Shown here: in pieces, positions 1-7,414 of the stretch
Layout: each line of letters opens with the position of its first letter
Position numbering within the stretch: the stretch's first letter is position 1
NCBI RefSeq assembly: GCF_000348925.1
Contig: NZ_AODQ01000044.1
Span: forward strand, 1 to 32,233
DNA: 32,233 nt
Direction: 5' to 3'
From: Cesiribacter andamanensis AMV16
Lineage (GTDB): Bacteria > Bacteroidota > Bacteroidia > Cytophagales > Cyclobacteriaceae
Made by a program: the position numbers and the translations under genes
The notes under the pieces: generated by a model
Told to the model about the DNA's origin: nothing
The model's database searches: none
The model's input: only the letters and a program-made list of their open reading frames with translations

Positions 1-197
1 ATCACACTAGCACTCGCGGTAGACCGCACCAACGACCTTTAATCGCACTATGGTAGGATTGAAATTTGTTAATCTGACTTATTGTGCCCCCCGTCTGTAG
101 GCCCTTTAATCGCACTATGGTAGGATTGAAATACAGTACGCAGCTCTACCCCTAAAAGAGATAACAGACCTTTAATCGCACTAGGGTAGATTGAGGT
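1..197 (+). CRISPR. CRISPR array, trailer end (three repeats, last one degenerate)
   Basis: Two identical 30-bp repeats lie at 36-65 and 103-132. They begin CCTTTAATCGCACTATGG and end TAGGATTGAAAT. A third, degenerate copy at 169-197 has one deleted base and three substitutions, mostly in its 3' half. The spacers are 66-102 (37 bp) and 133-168 (36 bp), unrelated to each other; bases 1-35 are probably the end of a further spacer. Decay of the last repeat marks the trailer, so the array is read on the plus strand and its leader lies beyond the left edge. The ATTGAAA(N) end fits the 8-nt 5' handle of type I-B or type III crRNAs (family knowledge). No cas gene is in the window. Bases 198-310 show only a few TTTTACC-like words. 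Confidence 0.93.
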
Positions 198-310
198 AAG
201 CAAGCTCTTTGCTATTACAGCCCTGCCTAACAAAGAACTAGGAGGCACGCAATTTATATTTTTTACCCAGGCTGAAAAAAATCTCCTGGTTTTACCTGAG
301 TTTTACCCAT

Positions 311-344
311 AAAAAAAGGTCTTCCGAATTTCTTCGAAAAACCT
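311..344 (-). terminator. Rho-independent terminator of the tRNA-Ala unit
   Basis: Read on the minus strand, arms at 344-333 and 328-317 form a 12-bp stem with two G-U pairs and a GAAA loop, followed by a run of six T at 316-311. It starts 8 nt after the CCA end of tRNA-Ala, so it should end that transcript. Confidence 0.8.
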
Positions 345-352
345 CGTTTAAA

Positions 353-430
<78 letters not shown>

Positions 431-444
431 GGTATTTTCAATAT

Positions 445-518
445 GTCAATAAGGGCTGTCAACTAGATGACCTTCCCGAATGCTTTCGGGACGCTCTAGC
501 CAGCTGAACTAATCCCCC
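445..518 (-). pseudogene. Degenerate tandem copy of tRNA-Ala (pseudo-tRNA)
   Basis: On the minus strand the first 27 bases match the 5' half of the neighbouring tRNA-Ala with one C-to-T change, covering acceptor strand and D arm. The anticodon arm is replaced by a GC-rich hairpin, TCCCG...CGGGA, that cannot make a 7-nt loop (6 or 8 nt only). The word AGGTCATC before the T arm is kept, but the T arm and the 3' acceptor strand no longer pair. It should not be a working tRNA. It lies about 30 nt downstream of the promoter and about 15 bp ahead of the intact tRNA-Ala, so it would be the leader of that transcript. The 3' limit is approximate. Confidence 0.75.
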
Positions 519-556
519 TTGTCTTCATCATTAAGGCTTTTCCCTAATTGAGAGTG

Positions 557-587
557 CAAATATAATGGTGGAATTTAAATTATCAAA
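557..587 (-). promoter_or_regulatory. Bacteroidota-type promoter for the tRNA-Ala unit
   Basis: On the minus strand TTTG (587-584), a 19-nt spacer and TATATTTG (564-557) match the Bacteroidota primary sigma-factor consensus TTTG/TAnnTTTG exactly. Transcription should start near 550 and run through the pseudo-tRNA into tRNA-Ala. The -33 element overlaps the stop end of the upstream NlpC/P60 gene. Confidence 0.8.
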
Positions 588-1128
588 ACGGGCGGCGCGC
601 TTTTACAAAAATGTTTCGGTAGTAGGGGCTTAACAGGTTGCTCTCTACCACCCCCTTGCTGGTGCTGGAATGGATGAATAGGATCTCGTCCTTTCCCCGT
701 ACTTCCGTCACCAGGCCGGCATGTGATACCTTGCCTTTCCATTTTTTGGCCGAAAAAAAGACCAGATCGCCGGGCCTGAGCTCGTAAATGCTAACAGCCT
801 TCCCGTAACTGCTCTGCTCGGCCGAGGTGCGGGGCAGCTTGATATCAGCCTCCCGGAAGCTGCATAGCAAAAGTCCCGAACAGTCGATGCCCTTTCGATC
901 CGTACCGCCATAGCGATAGGGGGTACCCAGGTAGGCCCGGGCCGTGCTGATCACCACTTCTGCTTTCTCCGCTTTTTCTGCCTTGGGGGAAGCGGCTTCG
1001 CGCGGGGCCTTGGCCGTAGCCTGCTTCTGAGGGGTGGCCGTGCGGGCTACCCGCTGGCTGCTGCAGGAGGCAAATAGCACAAGTGCAAAAAATAAGAACA
1101 GATACGTCTGTAAAGTGCTTTGGCTCAT
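583..1128 (-). CDS. NlpC/P60 family cell-wall hydrolase, lipoprotein
   Basis: This 181-residue protein is likely a peptidoglycan endopeptidase (C40 family) that cuts peptide stems in the periplasm. The start at 1128 is chosen because it begins directly with a lipoprotein signal peptide: a hydrophobic stretch at residues 8-20, then FASC with the lipidated Cys at 22. An upstream in-frame ATG at 1224 would bury this signal. Residues 25-57 form an Ala/Lys/Glu-rich linker with a KAEKAEKAE repeat. The NlpC/P60 domain covers about 58-181, with catalytic Cys83 in DCSGL, His136 in SHAGL and His153 in IHSS. It has no second domain. It is divergent from asnB. The exact bond cleaved cannot be read from the sequence. 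Confidence 0.88.
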   Translation of the reverse strand: MSQSTLQTYLFLFFALVLFASCSSQRVARTATPQKQATAKAPREAASPKAEKAEKAEVVISTARAYLGTPYRYGGTDRKGIDCSGLLLCSFREADIKLPRTSAEQSSYGKAVSIYELRPGDLVFFSAKKWKGKVSHAGLVTEVRGKDEILFIHSSTSKGVVESNLLSPYYRNIFVKARRPF

Positions 1129-1222
1129 ACCCTTCTGTGTTAGCGATGCAAGATACTTTTTAACGGCTCCGGGGGCAAGGAGATTTTTCCCAAATCTTCT
1201 TTTTTTGGCTACCTTCGTCCCC

Positions 1223-3124
1223 ATGTGTGGTATTACCGGAGCGTACGCGTTTAACGAAATAGGCCGTATCAGCCTTATCCATCTTGGCCAGGCAACCGAT
1301 GCCCTGGCCTATCGGGGTCCCGACGACCGGGGCACCCACCTGGGCCATTTCTGTGGCCTGGGCCACCGCCGGCTGTCTATCCTGGACCCCACGCCCGACG
1401 GCCACCAGCCCATGTGGGACGATAGCGGCCGCTATGCCCTCATCTTCAACGGCGAGATCTATAACTTTCGTGCCCTGCGGCAGGAGCTGGAAGCAAAAGG
1501 GTTTGCCTTCCATTCCCAGACCGATACCGAGGTGCTGCTGAAGGGGTATGTCGCCTGGGGCGAGGCGCTGCTGCCCCGCCTCAATGGCTTTTTTGCCTTT
1601 TCCGTGTACGACCAGCAGGAGGAAAGCCTCTTTATTGCCCGGGACCGTATGGGCATCAAGCCCCTGCTCTGGTACCGCGATGATGACCGCTTTGTGTTTG
1701 CCTCCGAAATGAAATCGCTGCTGGCCTATGGCCTGCCCCGGGAGCTCAATTATGAGGCGCTGCACCTCTACCTGCAGCTCAATTATGTACCCGCCCCGCA
1801 CAGCCTGCTGCAAGGGGTGCACAAACTGCTGCCCGGCCACTCCATGCTGCTGAAAGGGGGGGAGGTAAGCATTAAGCAATGGTGGCAGGTGCCTTATGAC
1901 CCACACAAGCTGAACCCCCTGAAGCTTAGCTACGAGCAGCAGCAGGAGCGACTGCGGGAGCTTATGGACCTCTCGGTGCAGCGACGGCTGGTGGCCGATG
2001 TACCCCTTGGGGCGTTTCTGAGCGGCGGCATCGACAGCAGTGTGATCACCGCCCTGGCCGCCCGGCACGTGCCCAAGCTCAATACCTTCAGCATCGGCTA
2101 TCGGGACGAGCCCTTCTTTGACGAAACGCAGTACGCCCGCCTGGTGGCCGACAAGCACCAGACCGAGCATACGGTCTTCAGCCTCTCCAACCACGATCTG
2201 TACGAACACCTGCAGGAGGTGCTGGACTACCTGGACGAGCCCTTTGCAGACTCTTCGGCCATTCCGGTCTATATCCTGAGCAAGCGCACCAAAAAGATTG
2301 CCACCGTAGCCCTGAGCGGCGATGGGGCCGATGAGCTCTTTAGCGGCTACAACAAGCACCAGGCCTTCTGGCGCACGCTGCACCCGGGCGCTGCCGAAGC
2401 GGGGGTAAGCGCCCTGCTACCCCTCTGGAAGGTGCTGCCCAAATCCCGCAGCGGCACCCTCTCCAACAAGATCCGGCAGTTTCAGCGCTTTGGGGAGGGT
2501 ATGCGCCTGCCCCTGAAAGAGCGCTACTGGCGCTGGGCCACCTTTGCCACAGAAGGAGAAAGCCTGCAGCTACTCTCGCCCCAAAGCCGTCAGCAACTGA
2601 GTGAAGCCCTATACAGCCAGTACAAAGCCGAATTGCTGCAGTACCTGCCCGAAAAGGGGGGCATCAACGATATTCTCTATACCGATGTGCAGCTGGTTCT
2701 GCCCGGCGACATGCTCACCAAGGTAGACCTGATGAGCATGGCCAATGGTCTGGAGGTGCGGGTACCCTTTCTGGATCATGAGGTGGTGCAGTTTGCCTTT
2801 AGCCTGCCGGCCGATAGCAAGATCAACGGACAGATGAAAAAGCGCATTGTGCAGGATGCGTTCCGGGACCTGCTGCCCCCTGAGCTCTACCAGCGGCCCA
2901 AGCGGGGCTTTGAGGTGCCGCTTTTAAAATGGTTCCGGACCGACTTGCGCAGCAAAATCGAAAACCATTGGCTGCAGGATGCGTTTATTGAGGAGCAGGG
3001 AATTTTTGATGTAACCGCTACCCGCGCCCTCAAGCAGCAACTTTTTTCCAGTAACCCCGGCGATGCTCATGCCCGCATCTGGGCACTCATTGTTTTCCAG
3101 GACTGGTGGAAGCGCATGATGTAA
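1223..3124 (+). CDS. asnB: Asparagine synthetase (glutamine-hydrolysing)
   Basis: The enzyme makes asparagine from aspartate, ATP and glutamine. The start at 1223 exposes Cys2 (MCGITG), the N-terminal nucleophile of class II glutamine amidotransferases, so earlier in-frame ATGs are rejected. The glutaminase domain covers about residues 2-215, with RGPDD at 31-35 and FNGEIYN at 75-81. The synthetase domain follows, with the ATP-pyrophosphatase loop SGGIDSS at 267-273. The length, 633 aa, is normal for the bacterial AsnB family. Some relatives of this subtype sit in polysaccharide loci and amidate other substrates, but no sugar genes adjoin it here, so a role in asparagine supply is preferred. 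No convincing terminator follows. Confidence 0.95.
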   Translation: MCGITGAYAFNEIGRISLIHLGQATDALAYRGPDDRGTHLGHFCGLGHRRLSILDPTPDGHQPMWDDSGRYALIFNGEIYNFRALRQELEAKGFAFHSQTDTEVLLKGYVAWGEALLPRLNGFFAFSVYDQQEESLFIARDRMGIKPLLWYRDDDRFVFASEMKSLLAYGLPRELNYEALHLYLQLNYVPAPHSLLQGVHKLLPGHSMLLKGGEVSIKQWWQVPYDPHKLNPLKLSYEQQQERLRELMDLSVQRRLVADVPLGAFLSGGIDSSVITALAARHVPKLNTFSIGYRDEPFFDETQYARLVADKHQTEHTVFSLSNHDLYEHLQEVLDYLDEPFADSSAIPVYILSKRTKKIATVALSGDGADELFSGYNKHQAFWRTLHPGAAEAGVSALLPLWKVLPKSRSGTLSNKIRQFQRFGEGMRLPLKERYWRWATFATEGESLQLLSPQSRQQLSEALYSQYKAELLQYLPEKGGINDILYTDVQLVLPGDMLTKVDLMSMANGLEVRVPFLDHEVVQFAFSLPADSKINGQMKKRIVQDAFRDLLPPELYQRPKRGFEVPLLKWFRTDLRSKIENHWLQDAFIEEQGIFDVTATRALKQQLFSSNPGDAHARIWALIVFQDWWKRMM

Positions 3125-3209
3125 ACCCGGGCTAACCGATCAGAAGGGTGAGGGGGTGTTTCCTGGCGTTACCTGCCCTTTTTTTAGCTACTTTTTCTCT
3201 GATTCTGAT

Positions 3210-3605
3210 ATGCTTTTTTTTCAGCAACACCGGCTACGGGCCCTGCAGCTAGGGGTCTTGCTGGCGTCCGGTACCAGTACCGCCCTTCAGTTCTTTGTGC
3301 CCCTGCAGCTGGCCGTAGCCCTCAATGTAGTGCTGCTCAGCCTGATCTTTGGGGCCATCTATACCGCAAGAGCGCGCAGCCCCTATACGATTCTCATGCT
3401 GGGAAGCCTGCTGCTGGTAAATGCCATCAGCATCTGGGGAATGCTGCGCCATGGGCTGGAGGTGTACACCATCGCTCTTCTGGGCGCCCATTCGGCCCTG
3501 TACCTGCTGCCATTTTTTCTGGGGGTATTTGCACCGCTTCTGCTGTTTTGGGGGCTGTATGAGGTGCAGGCGCTCGTTAGAACCTTCGGTAGCCTGCGCA
3601 GCTAA
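3210..3605 (+). CDS. Small integral membrane protein of unknown function
   Basis: The family is not recognised. The 131-residue product is very hydrophobic, with about four predicted membrane segments near residues 10-27, 33-54, 60-80 and 88-120. It has no catalytic motif that I can see. The ATG at 3210 (MLFFQQH) is preferred to one at 3156 because the latter adds a Phe/Ser-rich tail before the first Arg-containing segment; this choice is uncertain. It follows asnB by 85 bp on the same strand and converges on the YjbR/MmcQ gene. The 81 bp after it hold only a weak 7-bp hairpin without a T-run. Confidence 0.6.
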   Translation: MLFFQQHRLRALQLGVLLASGTSTALQFFVPLQLAVALNVVLLSLIFGAIYTARARSPYTILMLGSLLLVNAISIWGMLRHGLEVYTIALLGAHSALYLLPFFLGVFAPLLLFWGLYEVQALVRTFGSLRS

Positions 3606-3686
3606 ACTCACTCTGGCGAAAGGTTCGGAGGCAAAAGGTCAGGAAAGTGTTTATAGCCTGACCGTTAGCTCAGGCCAGGCAGATGC

Positions 3687-4064
3687 TTAGAGTCTACCTT
3701 GTGCTCCGCCTGTTTTCTGTTCCAACTCCTCCCGTACTTTCCTAGGCAGGCTGGCCACTACCAGCTGGTAGGAGTGCAGAATAAGCTCCTGTACCAGCTT
3801 TTCGGGCAGGCTACCCTCCAGCAGCACGGTGTTCCAGTGCTTCTTGTTCATGTGGTAGCCGGGCAGAATGCTATCATACTGCTCCCGCAGCTCTACGGCC
3901 CGCTCGGGATCACACTTGAGGTTAATGGAAGTAAATTCATCCACATCGGTGAGGGCAAACATTTTTCCCCCTACCTTAAAGACCAGCGTCTGGGCATCAA
4001 AGGGAAAATCTTCAGTGGCGGCGGGCAGGCGCAGGCAAAATTCTCTCAGGCTTTCGGGGTTCAT
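3687..4064 (-). CDS. MmcQ/YjbR family protein
   Basis: This 125-residue protein matches the YjbR/MmcQ family, small single-domain proteins with a double-wing-like fold often annotated as DNA-binding but without a settled function. Family features seen are the N-terminal LREFCLRLPAATEDFPFD, the FKVGGKMFALTD strand pair, SINLKCDPERAVELRE and the C-terminal HMNKKHWNTV segment. Its ATG overlaps the TGA of the upstream membrane protein gene (ATGA at 4061-4064), so the two should be translationally coupled. Whether the pair shares one job is unknown. Confidence 0.85.
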   Translation of the reverse strand: MNPESLREFCLRLPAATEDFPFDAQTLVFKVGGKMFALTDVDEFTSINLKCDPERAVELREQYDSILPGYHMNKKHWNTVLLEGSLPEKLVQELILHSYQLVVASLPRKVREELEQKTGGAQGRL

Positions 4065-4702
4065 TGCTCGTGTTCGTTGATAAGGCGTTCAATATCGGTA
4101 ATGGCTTCTTTTTCGATAACAGCCTGCAGCTGGCTGGCCAGGCGGCTCAGAAAGGCCAGGTCCTGCAGGTACCAGTGGTACGCAGGTTTAAGACTGCCGT
4201 CCTGGGCATACAGCAGGGCAGGATCGCCGCCGGTGTGCAGGAGCAGCTCCCGGCTTTTCTCCTGAAAAAGGTCTACCCGCTGCTGCAGCAGGCTGATGAT
4301 GTTGGACCCATTGCTAATGTTGACCACATACTTGCTGCCGATTACCTCAAAGTGCCCCTGGTGAAAAGCCGAGCGAATAATGAGCATGTTGATGGGGTAG
4401 ATCAGCTCCGGATGAACCCCTAAAAGGGGCCGTTCTCCCGCCGCAATGGCCCGCTGATAGCGCATATGCAGGGTATCGCTGGTGGCGGCCAGGCTTTTGG
4501 TAAATGCATTGATGCTGCCAAGCTCTGCCTTAAAGCTGTTGAGGTAGGTAAGCCGCACCTGGCGTTCGTGCTGTGACTCCCGGTAGCTGTTCAGCATAAA
4601 AGCACCATACACACCTATAAATACCACCAGCAGCTCGCTGAGCAGGCGGCGCCAGTGCAGCCGAAGTAGCCGGTATGATCGGGAAAGGAAAAGGGGTCGC
4701 AT
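4061..4702 (-). CDS. Membrane-anchored protein of unknown function (DUF6090-like)
   Basis: The 213-residue product has a basic N-terminus (about residues 1-19), one membrane segment at about 21-40 (LLSELLVVFIGVYGAFML), then a mostly helical soluble part starting with ESQHERQVRLTYLNSFKAEL. This layout resembles the DUF6090 group of Bacteroidota membrane proteins, whose role is unknown; the family assignment is a guess from the layout. It shares an ATGA overlap with the downstream YjbR/MmcQ gene. A strong terminator lies between it and the upstream beta-barrel gene, so it probably has its own promoter in 4703-4748, which I could not identify. Confidence 0.65.
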   Translation of the reverse strand: MRPLFLSRSYRLLRLHWRRLLSELLVVFIGVYGAFMLNSYRESQHERQVRLTYLNSFKAELGSINAFTKSLAATSDTLHMRYQRAIAAGERPLLGVHPELIYPINMLIIRSAFHQGHFEVIGSKYVVNISNGSNIISLLQQRVDLFQEKSRELLLHTGGDPALLYAQDGSLKPAYHWYLQDLAFLSRLASQLQAVIEKEAITDIERLINEHEQ

Positions 4703-4748
4703 ACCCGCATAAGATAGAAAAAAAGGCCTGATTCTCCAGGCAAACCAT

Positions 4749-4777
4749 AAAAAAGCCTGCCCCTAAGCAGGGACAGG
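4749..4777 (-). terminator. Rho-independent terminator after the beta-barrel gene
   Basis: On the minus strand, arms at 4777-4769 and 4764-4756 pair as CCTG-CCCT with AGGG-CAGG around one mismatch, with a 4-nt loop, followed by a T-run (4754-4749). A second arm at 4815-4824 is a perfect 10-bp complement of 4755-4764, so a longer hairpin ending at the same T-run can also form. Confidence 0.75.
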
Positions 4778-4836
4778 TTTAGCTATGTATGAAGAGGATC
4801 TTATGCCTGCTCTAAGGGGCAGGCCTGATGGGGGTA

Positions 4837-5421
4837 TTAAAAATAATATTCCAGCGATAGCATAATAGAGGCATGGCGCAGGCCCGATTTTTCTACCCGC
4901 ACCAGTGAGTTGTTTTCGCCCACATACTGAACAGACTCCAGCGCATTGAGCAGCCCCCAGCCCAGGCGGGTATTCAGGCCCAGGCGGTTGCTGATAAAAT
5001 AACGGGTGCCGGCCAGCAGGGCAATATCAACGGCTTGTGCCTGCATACTACGGATGTTACTACTGTTATCATCTGTGGACAGCAGGTTATAGGAAGGGTT
5101 TAAGCCGGCTTCCAGTTCCAGCAGCTCCAGCGGACGGTAGCACACCAGCAGAGGAATGCCCAGCGCATGCACAAAATAGCCCTCCTGTCCCTTGTTGCTG
5201 TACAGCAGCTCTGCCTGTAGCCCAACACGTTCCTGTAGCTGCTTTTTAACTAACATCCCTGCCTGGTATGCAAGGCGGCCGGTTTTACTGTCTTTCCCTT
5301 TCTCCAGCGCCACCACATCGGCGTAGCCGGGACCTCCCTTCAGGCCAAAGACCACCTGGGCAACACCAGCCGAAGAAAATGTGAGCAGACACCCAAGCAG
5401 AAAAAATAAGGGTTTGGCCAT
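4837..5421 (-). CDS. Outer-membrane beta-barrel protein (porin-like)
   Basis: The 194-residue protein has a signal peptide (about 1-21, ending AGVAQ) and then alternating amphipathic strands, as in the small Bacteroidota barrels of the PorT / OMP_b-brl_2 type. Seen features are FGLKGGPGYADV after the signal, VGLQAELLYSNKGQEGY, ELLELEAGLNPSYNLL and a C-terminal strand SIMLSLEYYF ending in Phe, typical of barrel insertion. The ligand is unknown. It shares strand pattern and landmarks with the barrels at 6757-7356 and 7415-8023 and is likely a diverged paralogue. The 124 bp upstream is AT-rich without a clear promoter. Confidence 0.8.
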   Translation of the reverse strand: MAKPLFFLLGCLLTFSSAGVAQVVFGLKGGPGYADVVALEKGKDSKTGRLAYQAGMLVKKQLQERVGLQAELLYSNKGQEGYFVHALGIPLLVCYRPLELLELEAGLNPSYNLLSTDDNSSNIRSMQAQAVDIALLAGTRYFISNRLGLNTRLGWGLLNALESVQYVGENNSLVRVEKSGLRHASIMLSLEYYF

Positions 5422-5545
5422 GTGCCAGAGGGGTTTAGCCTATAAACTAACTAAAGGAGTTGATTGATATTGTATAAAATAAGCAAAAAAACAGATTTTT
5501 TTCAGAAAGCAGAAAAGAATCCTGCTCATCTGCCAGTCCTGACCC

Positions 5546-6652
5546 TTAGTTACGAGCCCGGTGCGCAGCCCACCACTGCGGATCGGTACGGCTGGCAGGG
5601 CTAATCCACTGGCCCGGAGCCGGCGTCAGCAGCGAGATGCCGGCCCGGTCGGCTTCCTGTAGTAGCAGCTCCATGGGTTCGTACCAGCTATGCAGGGCCA
5701 GATCAAAGGTGCCCCAATGAGTGGGAAAGAACAGGCCCCCCTGTACCTCCAGATGAGCCTGAACCGCCTCCTGTGGATTCAGGTGGATGTTGGCCCAGGC
5801 CACATCATAGGCGCCAATGGGCATCAGGGACACATCAAAAGGCCCAAGTTTTTCACCAATCTCCTCATATCCCCCAAAATAGCCCGAGTCGCCGCCAAAG
5901 TAAATTTTCTGCCCCCCGAACTCTATACCATAGGAAGCCCAGAAGGTGTTGTTCTGGCTCAGGAAGCGGCCCGAAAAGTGCCGGGCCGGCGCTGCCGTAA
6001 TCCGAAATTCCCTCAGCTCGAAGGGCTGCCACCAGTCCAGTTCGCTTATTTTTTCAGCGGGCACTCCCCAGTAGCGAAGGGTAGCTCCCACCCCTAAGGG
6101 CACAATAAACTGCTTTACTTTCTGGTGTATAGCTATAATGGTGCCATAATCCAGGTGATCGTAATGATCATGCGAGATGATAACGGCATCAATAGGGGGT
6201 AAATCAGCTGGCGCAATGGGGGAAGAAAAGTACCGCTTGGGGCCGGCAAAGGCAAAGGGGGAAGCCCGTTCGGTCAGTACCGGATCGGTAAGCAGATAGG
6301 AATCTCCTTTGCGGATCAGCACCGCGGCATGGCCCAGCCAGTTAAGCTGCAGGAGGCTGGTATCACCCCCTGATAGCATTTGCTCCCGGAAGTGATAACT
6401 GGGGGCCGGTGCCTTTTCAACATCCCGGCTGAGGTAGCGCTTCATCACCGGCCAGCTTTCTGTTACCTTCAGCATGGGGGTTTCTACCGGATTCTGGAAT
6501 TTACCCTCCCGGTAATGGGGCAGGTGGGTATAGGCATCGGCCTGTGGGGGCCGGCCAAAGGGTTTGTGCAAGTGTCGGACCATACCGGTAAGTACGGCAA
6601 GAAACGCCAGAAAGATAAGCAGGGAAAGGAGCGCTTTGCCGATAAATTTCAT
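5546..6652 (-). CDS. Membrane-anchored metallo-beta-lactamase-fold hydrolase (NAPE-PLD-like)
   Basis: The 368-residue protein has an N-terminal membrane segment (about 7-25) and an MBL-fold domain from about 95 to the end. The metal-binding motif HDHYDHLD lies at 161-168, after NWLGHAAVLI and LLTDPVL. Later metal-site segments are APARHFSGR, YFGGDSGYF and PTHWGTFDLALH. This pattern is that of the N-acyl-phosphatidylethanolamine phospholipase D / UlaG-like branch, so a phosphodiesterase acting on lipid or lipid-linked substrates at the membrane is plausible; the substrate cannot be read. It sits among three barrels on the same strand but follows a terminator at 6709-6735. Confidence 0.85.
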   Translation of the reverse strand: MKFIGKALLSLLIFLAFLAVLTGMVRHLHKPFGRPPQADAYTHLPHYREGKFQNPVETPMLKVTESWPVMKRYLSRDVEKAPAPSYHFREQMLSGGDTSLLQLNWLGHAAVLIRKGDSYLLTDPVLTERASPFAFAGPKRYFSSPIAPADLPPIDAVIISHDHYDHLDYGTIIAIHQKVKQFIVPLGVGATLRYWGVPAEKISELDWWQPFELREFRITAAPARHFSGRFLSQNNTFWASYGIEFGGQKIYFGGDSGYFGGYEEIGEKLGPFDVSLMPIGAYDVAWANIHLNPQEAVQAHLEVQGGLFFPTHWGTFDLALHSWYEPMELLLQEADRAGISLLTPAPGQWISPASRTDPQWWAAHRARN

Positions 6653-6708
6653 CTTAGGATGTAAATCAATGGCTAAACGTTAGATGGCTCCTCTTAGGTT
6701 CACAGCAT

Positions 6709-6735
6709 AAAAAAGCCAATGCGTATGCACTGGCT
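6709..6735 (-). terminator. Rho-independent terminator
   Basis: On the minus strand AGCCAGTGC (6735-6727) pairs with GCATTGGCT (6722-6714) with one G-U pair and an ATAC loop, followed by T-run 6714-6709. It ends the transcript of the barrel gene 6757-7356 before the MBL-fold hydrolase. Confidence 0.8.
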
Positions 6736-6756
6736 GGGCGGTGAGTCTGTGTAGGC

Positions 6757-7356
6757 TTACCTGAACGTGTAATGGATAGCAGCCGTTAGATAGCCCTGCC
6801 GGGACCAGGGCCTTTGAAAATCACCTAAAAGGGGCTCTTCCGGATCGCCTGAAAACCATGAAAGTTTGTACCATGTTCGCAGCATTTCAATGGTATAGCG
6901 CATGTTCAGCGACCAATTATTGCTTAGCCGGATAGTTAAACCCGGGTTGATTCCCAGGTTTAGTGAAGGGGTTCTGGCAAGGTAATGCTTTCTGTTAGCG
7001 AATAAAATAAAGTCATATTCCATGGAAGGGCCTAGCTCCAGCTCAATCTCTGGCGTTAGCGTATACGCCAGCATGACCGGTAAGCTTAATGTGCTTGAGC
7101 CCCCCGGATCTAGTACAAATGTTGTATAGATGAGCTGTGGTTGTATGCTTAATTTATTATTTAGCGAAAAGCGGGCAAATCCGCCAAGACCTGCTGTAGG
7201 GGCTATAGCAAAGTCCTTTTGCCCGAACGGATTGCTGTAAAATTCTGTAAAAACGCCCGTACCGACTCTGGCTCCGAATGTGGCTTGGGCCAGGCTGTTG
7301 CCGCCGCAACATAGGCCAAGCAAAATGGGGAATAGAATACGAAGGTAGTGCTGCAT
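6757..7356 (-). CDS. Outer-membrane beta-barrel protein
   Basis: The 199-residue protein has a signal peptide (about 1-23, ending GNSLAQ) followed by amphipathic strands: FGARVGTGVF, LSIQPQLIYTTF, IELELGPSMEYDF, WSLNMRYTIEML and a final GYLTAAIHYTFR. This fits the small outer-membrane barrel families of Bacteroidota; no ligand motif is visible. It follows the barrel gene 7415-8023 by 58 bp with no clear terminator between, so the two are probably co-transcribed. It ends at a strong terminator. It probably shares ancestry with its barrel neighbours. Confidence 0.78.
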   Translation of the reverse strand: MQHYLRILFPILLGLCCGGNSLAQATFGARVGTGVFTEFYSNPFGQKDFAIAPTAGLGGFARFSLNNKLSIQPQLIYTTFVLDPGGSSTLSLPVMLAYTLTPEIELELGPSMEYDFILFANRKHYLARTPSLNLGINPGLTIRLSNNWSLNMRYTIEMLRTWYKLSWFSGDPEEPLLGDFQRPWSRQGYLTAAIHYTFR

Positions 7357-7414
7357 GTTGGTCTGGGTAAGTATGAAGGGGGAGTAAACTTGGAGAGAAA
7401 AAGGCCTTTGCCCC

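Noticed and set aside
1034-1222. N-terminal extension of asnB
   Set aside because: The amidotransferase needs Cys at position 2, which only the ATG at 1223 provides; the extension also overlaps the divergent NlpC gene.
1160-2383. Long open frame on the minus strand opposite asnB (407 codons)
   Set aside because: It lies entirely opposite a clear enzyme gene and has low-complexity Gln/Gly/Val-rich content with no domain. It is an artefact of GC-rich codon use.
3637-3663. 7-bp hairpin GGTCAGG/CCTGACC between convergent genes
   Set aside because: It has a 13-nt loop and no T-run on either strand, so it is not supported as a terminator.
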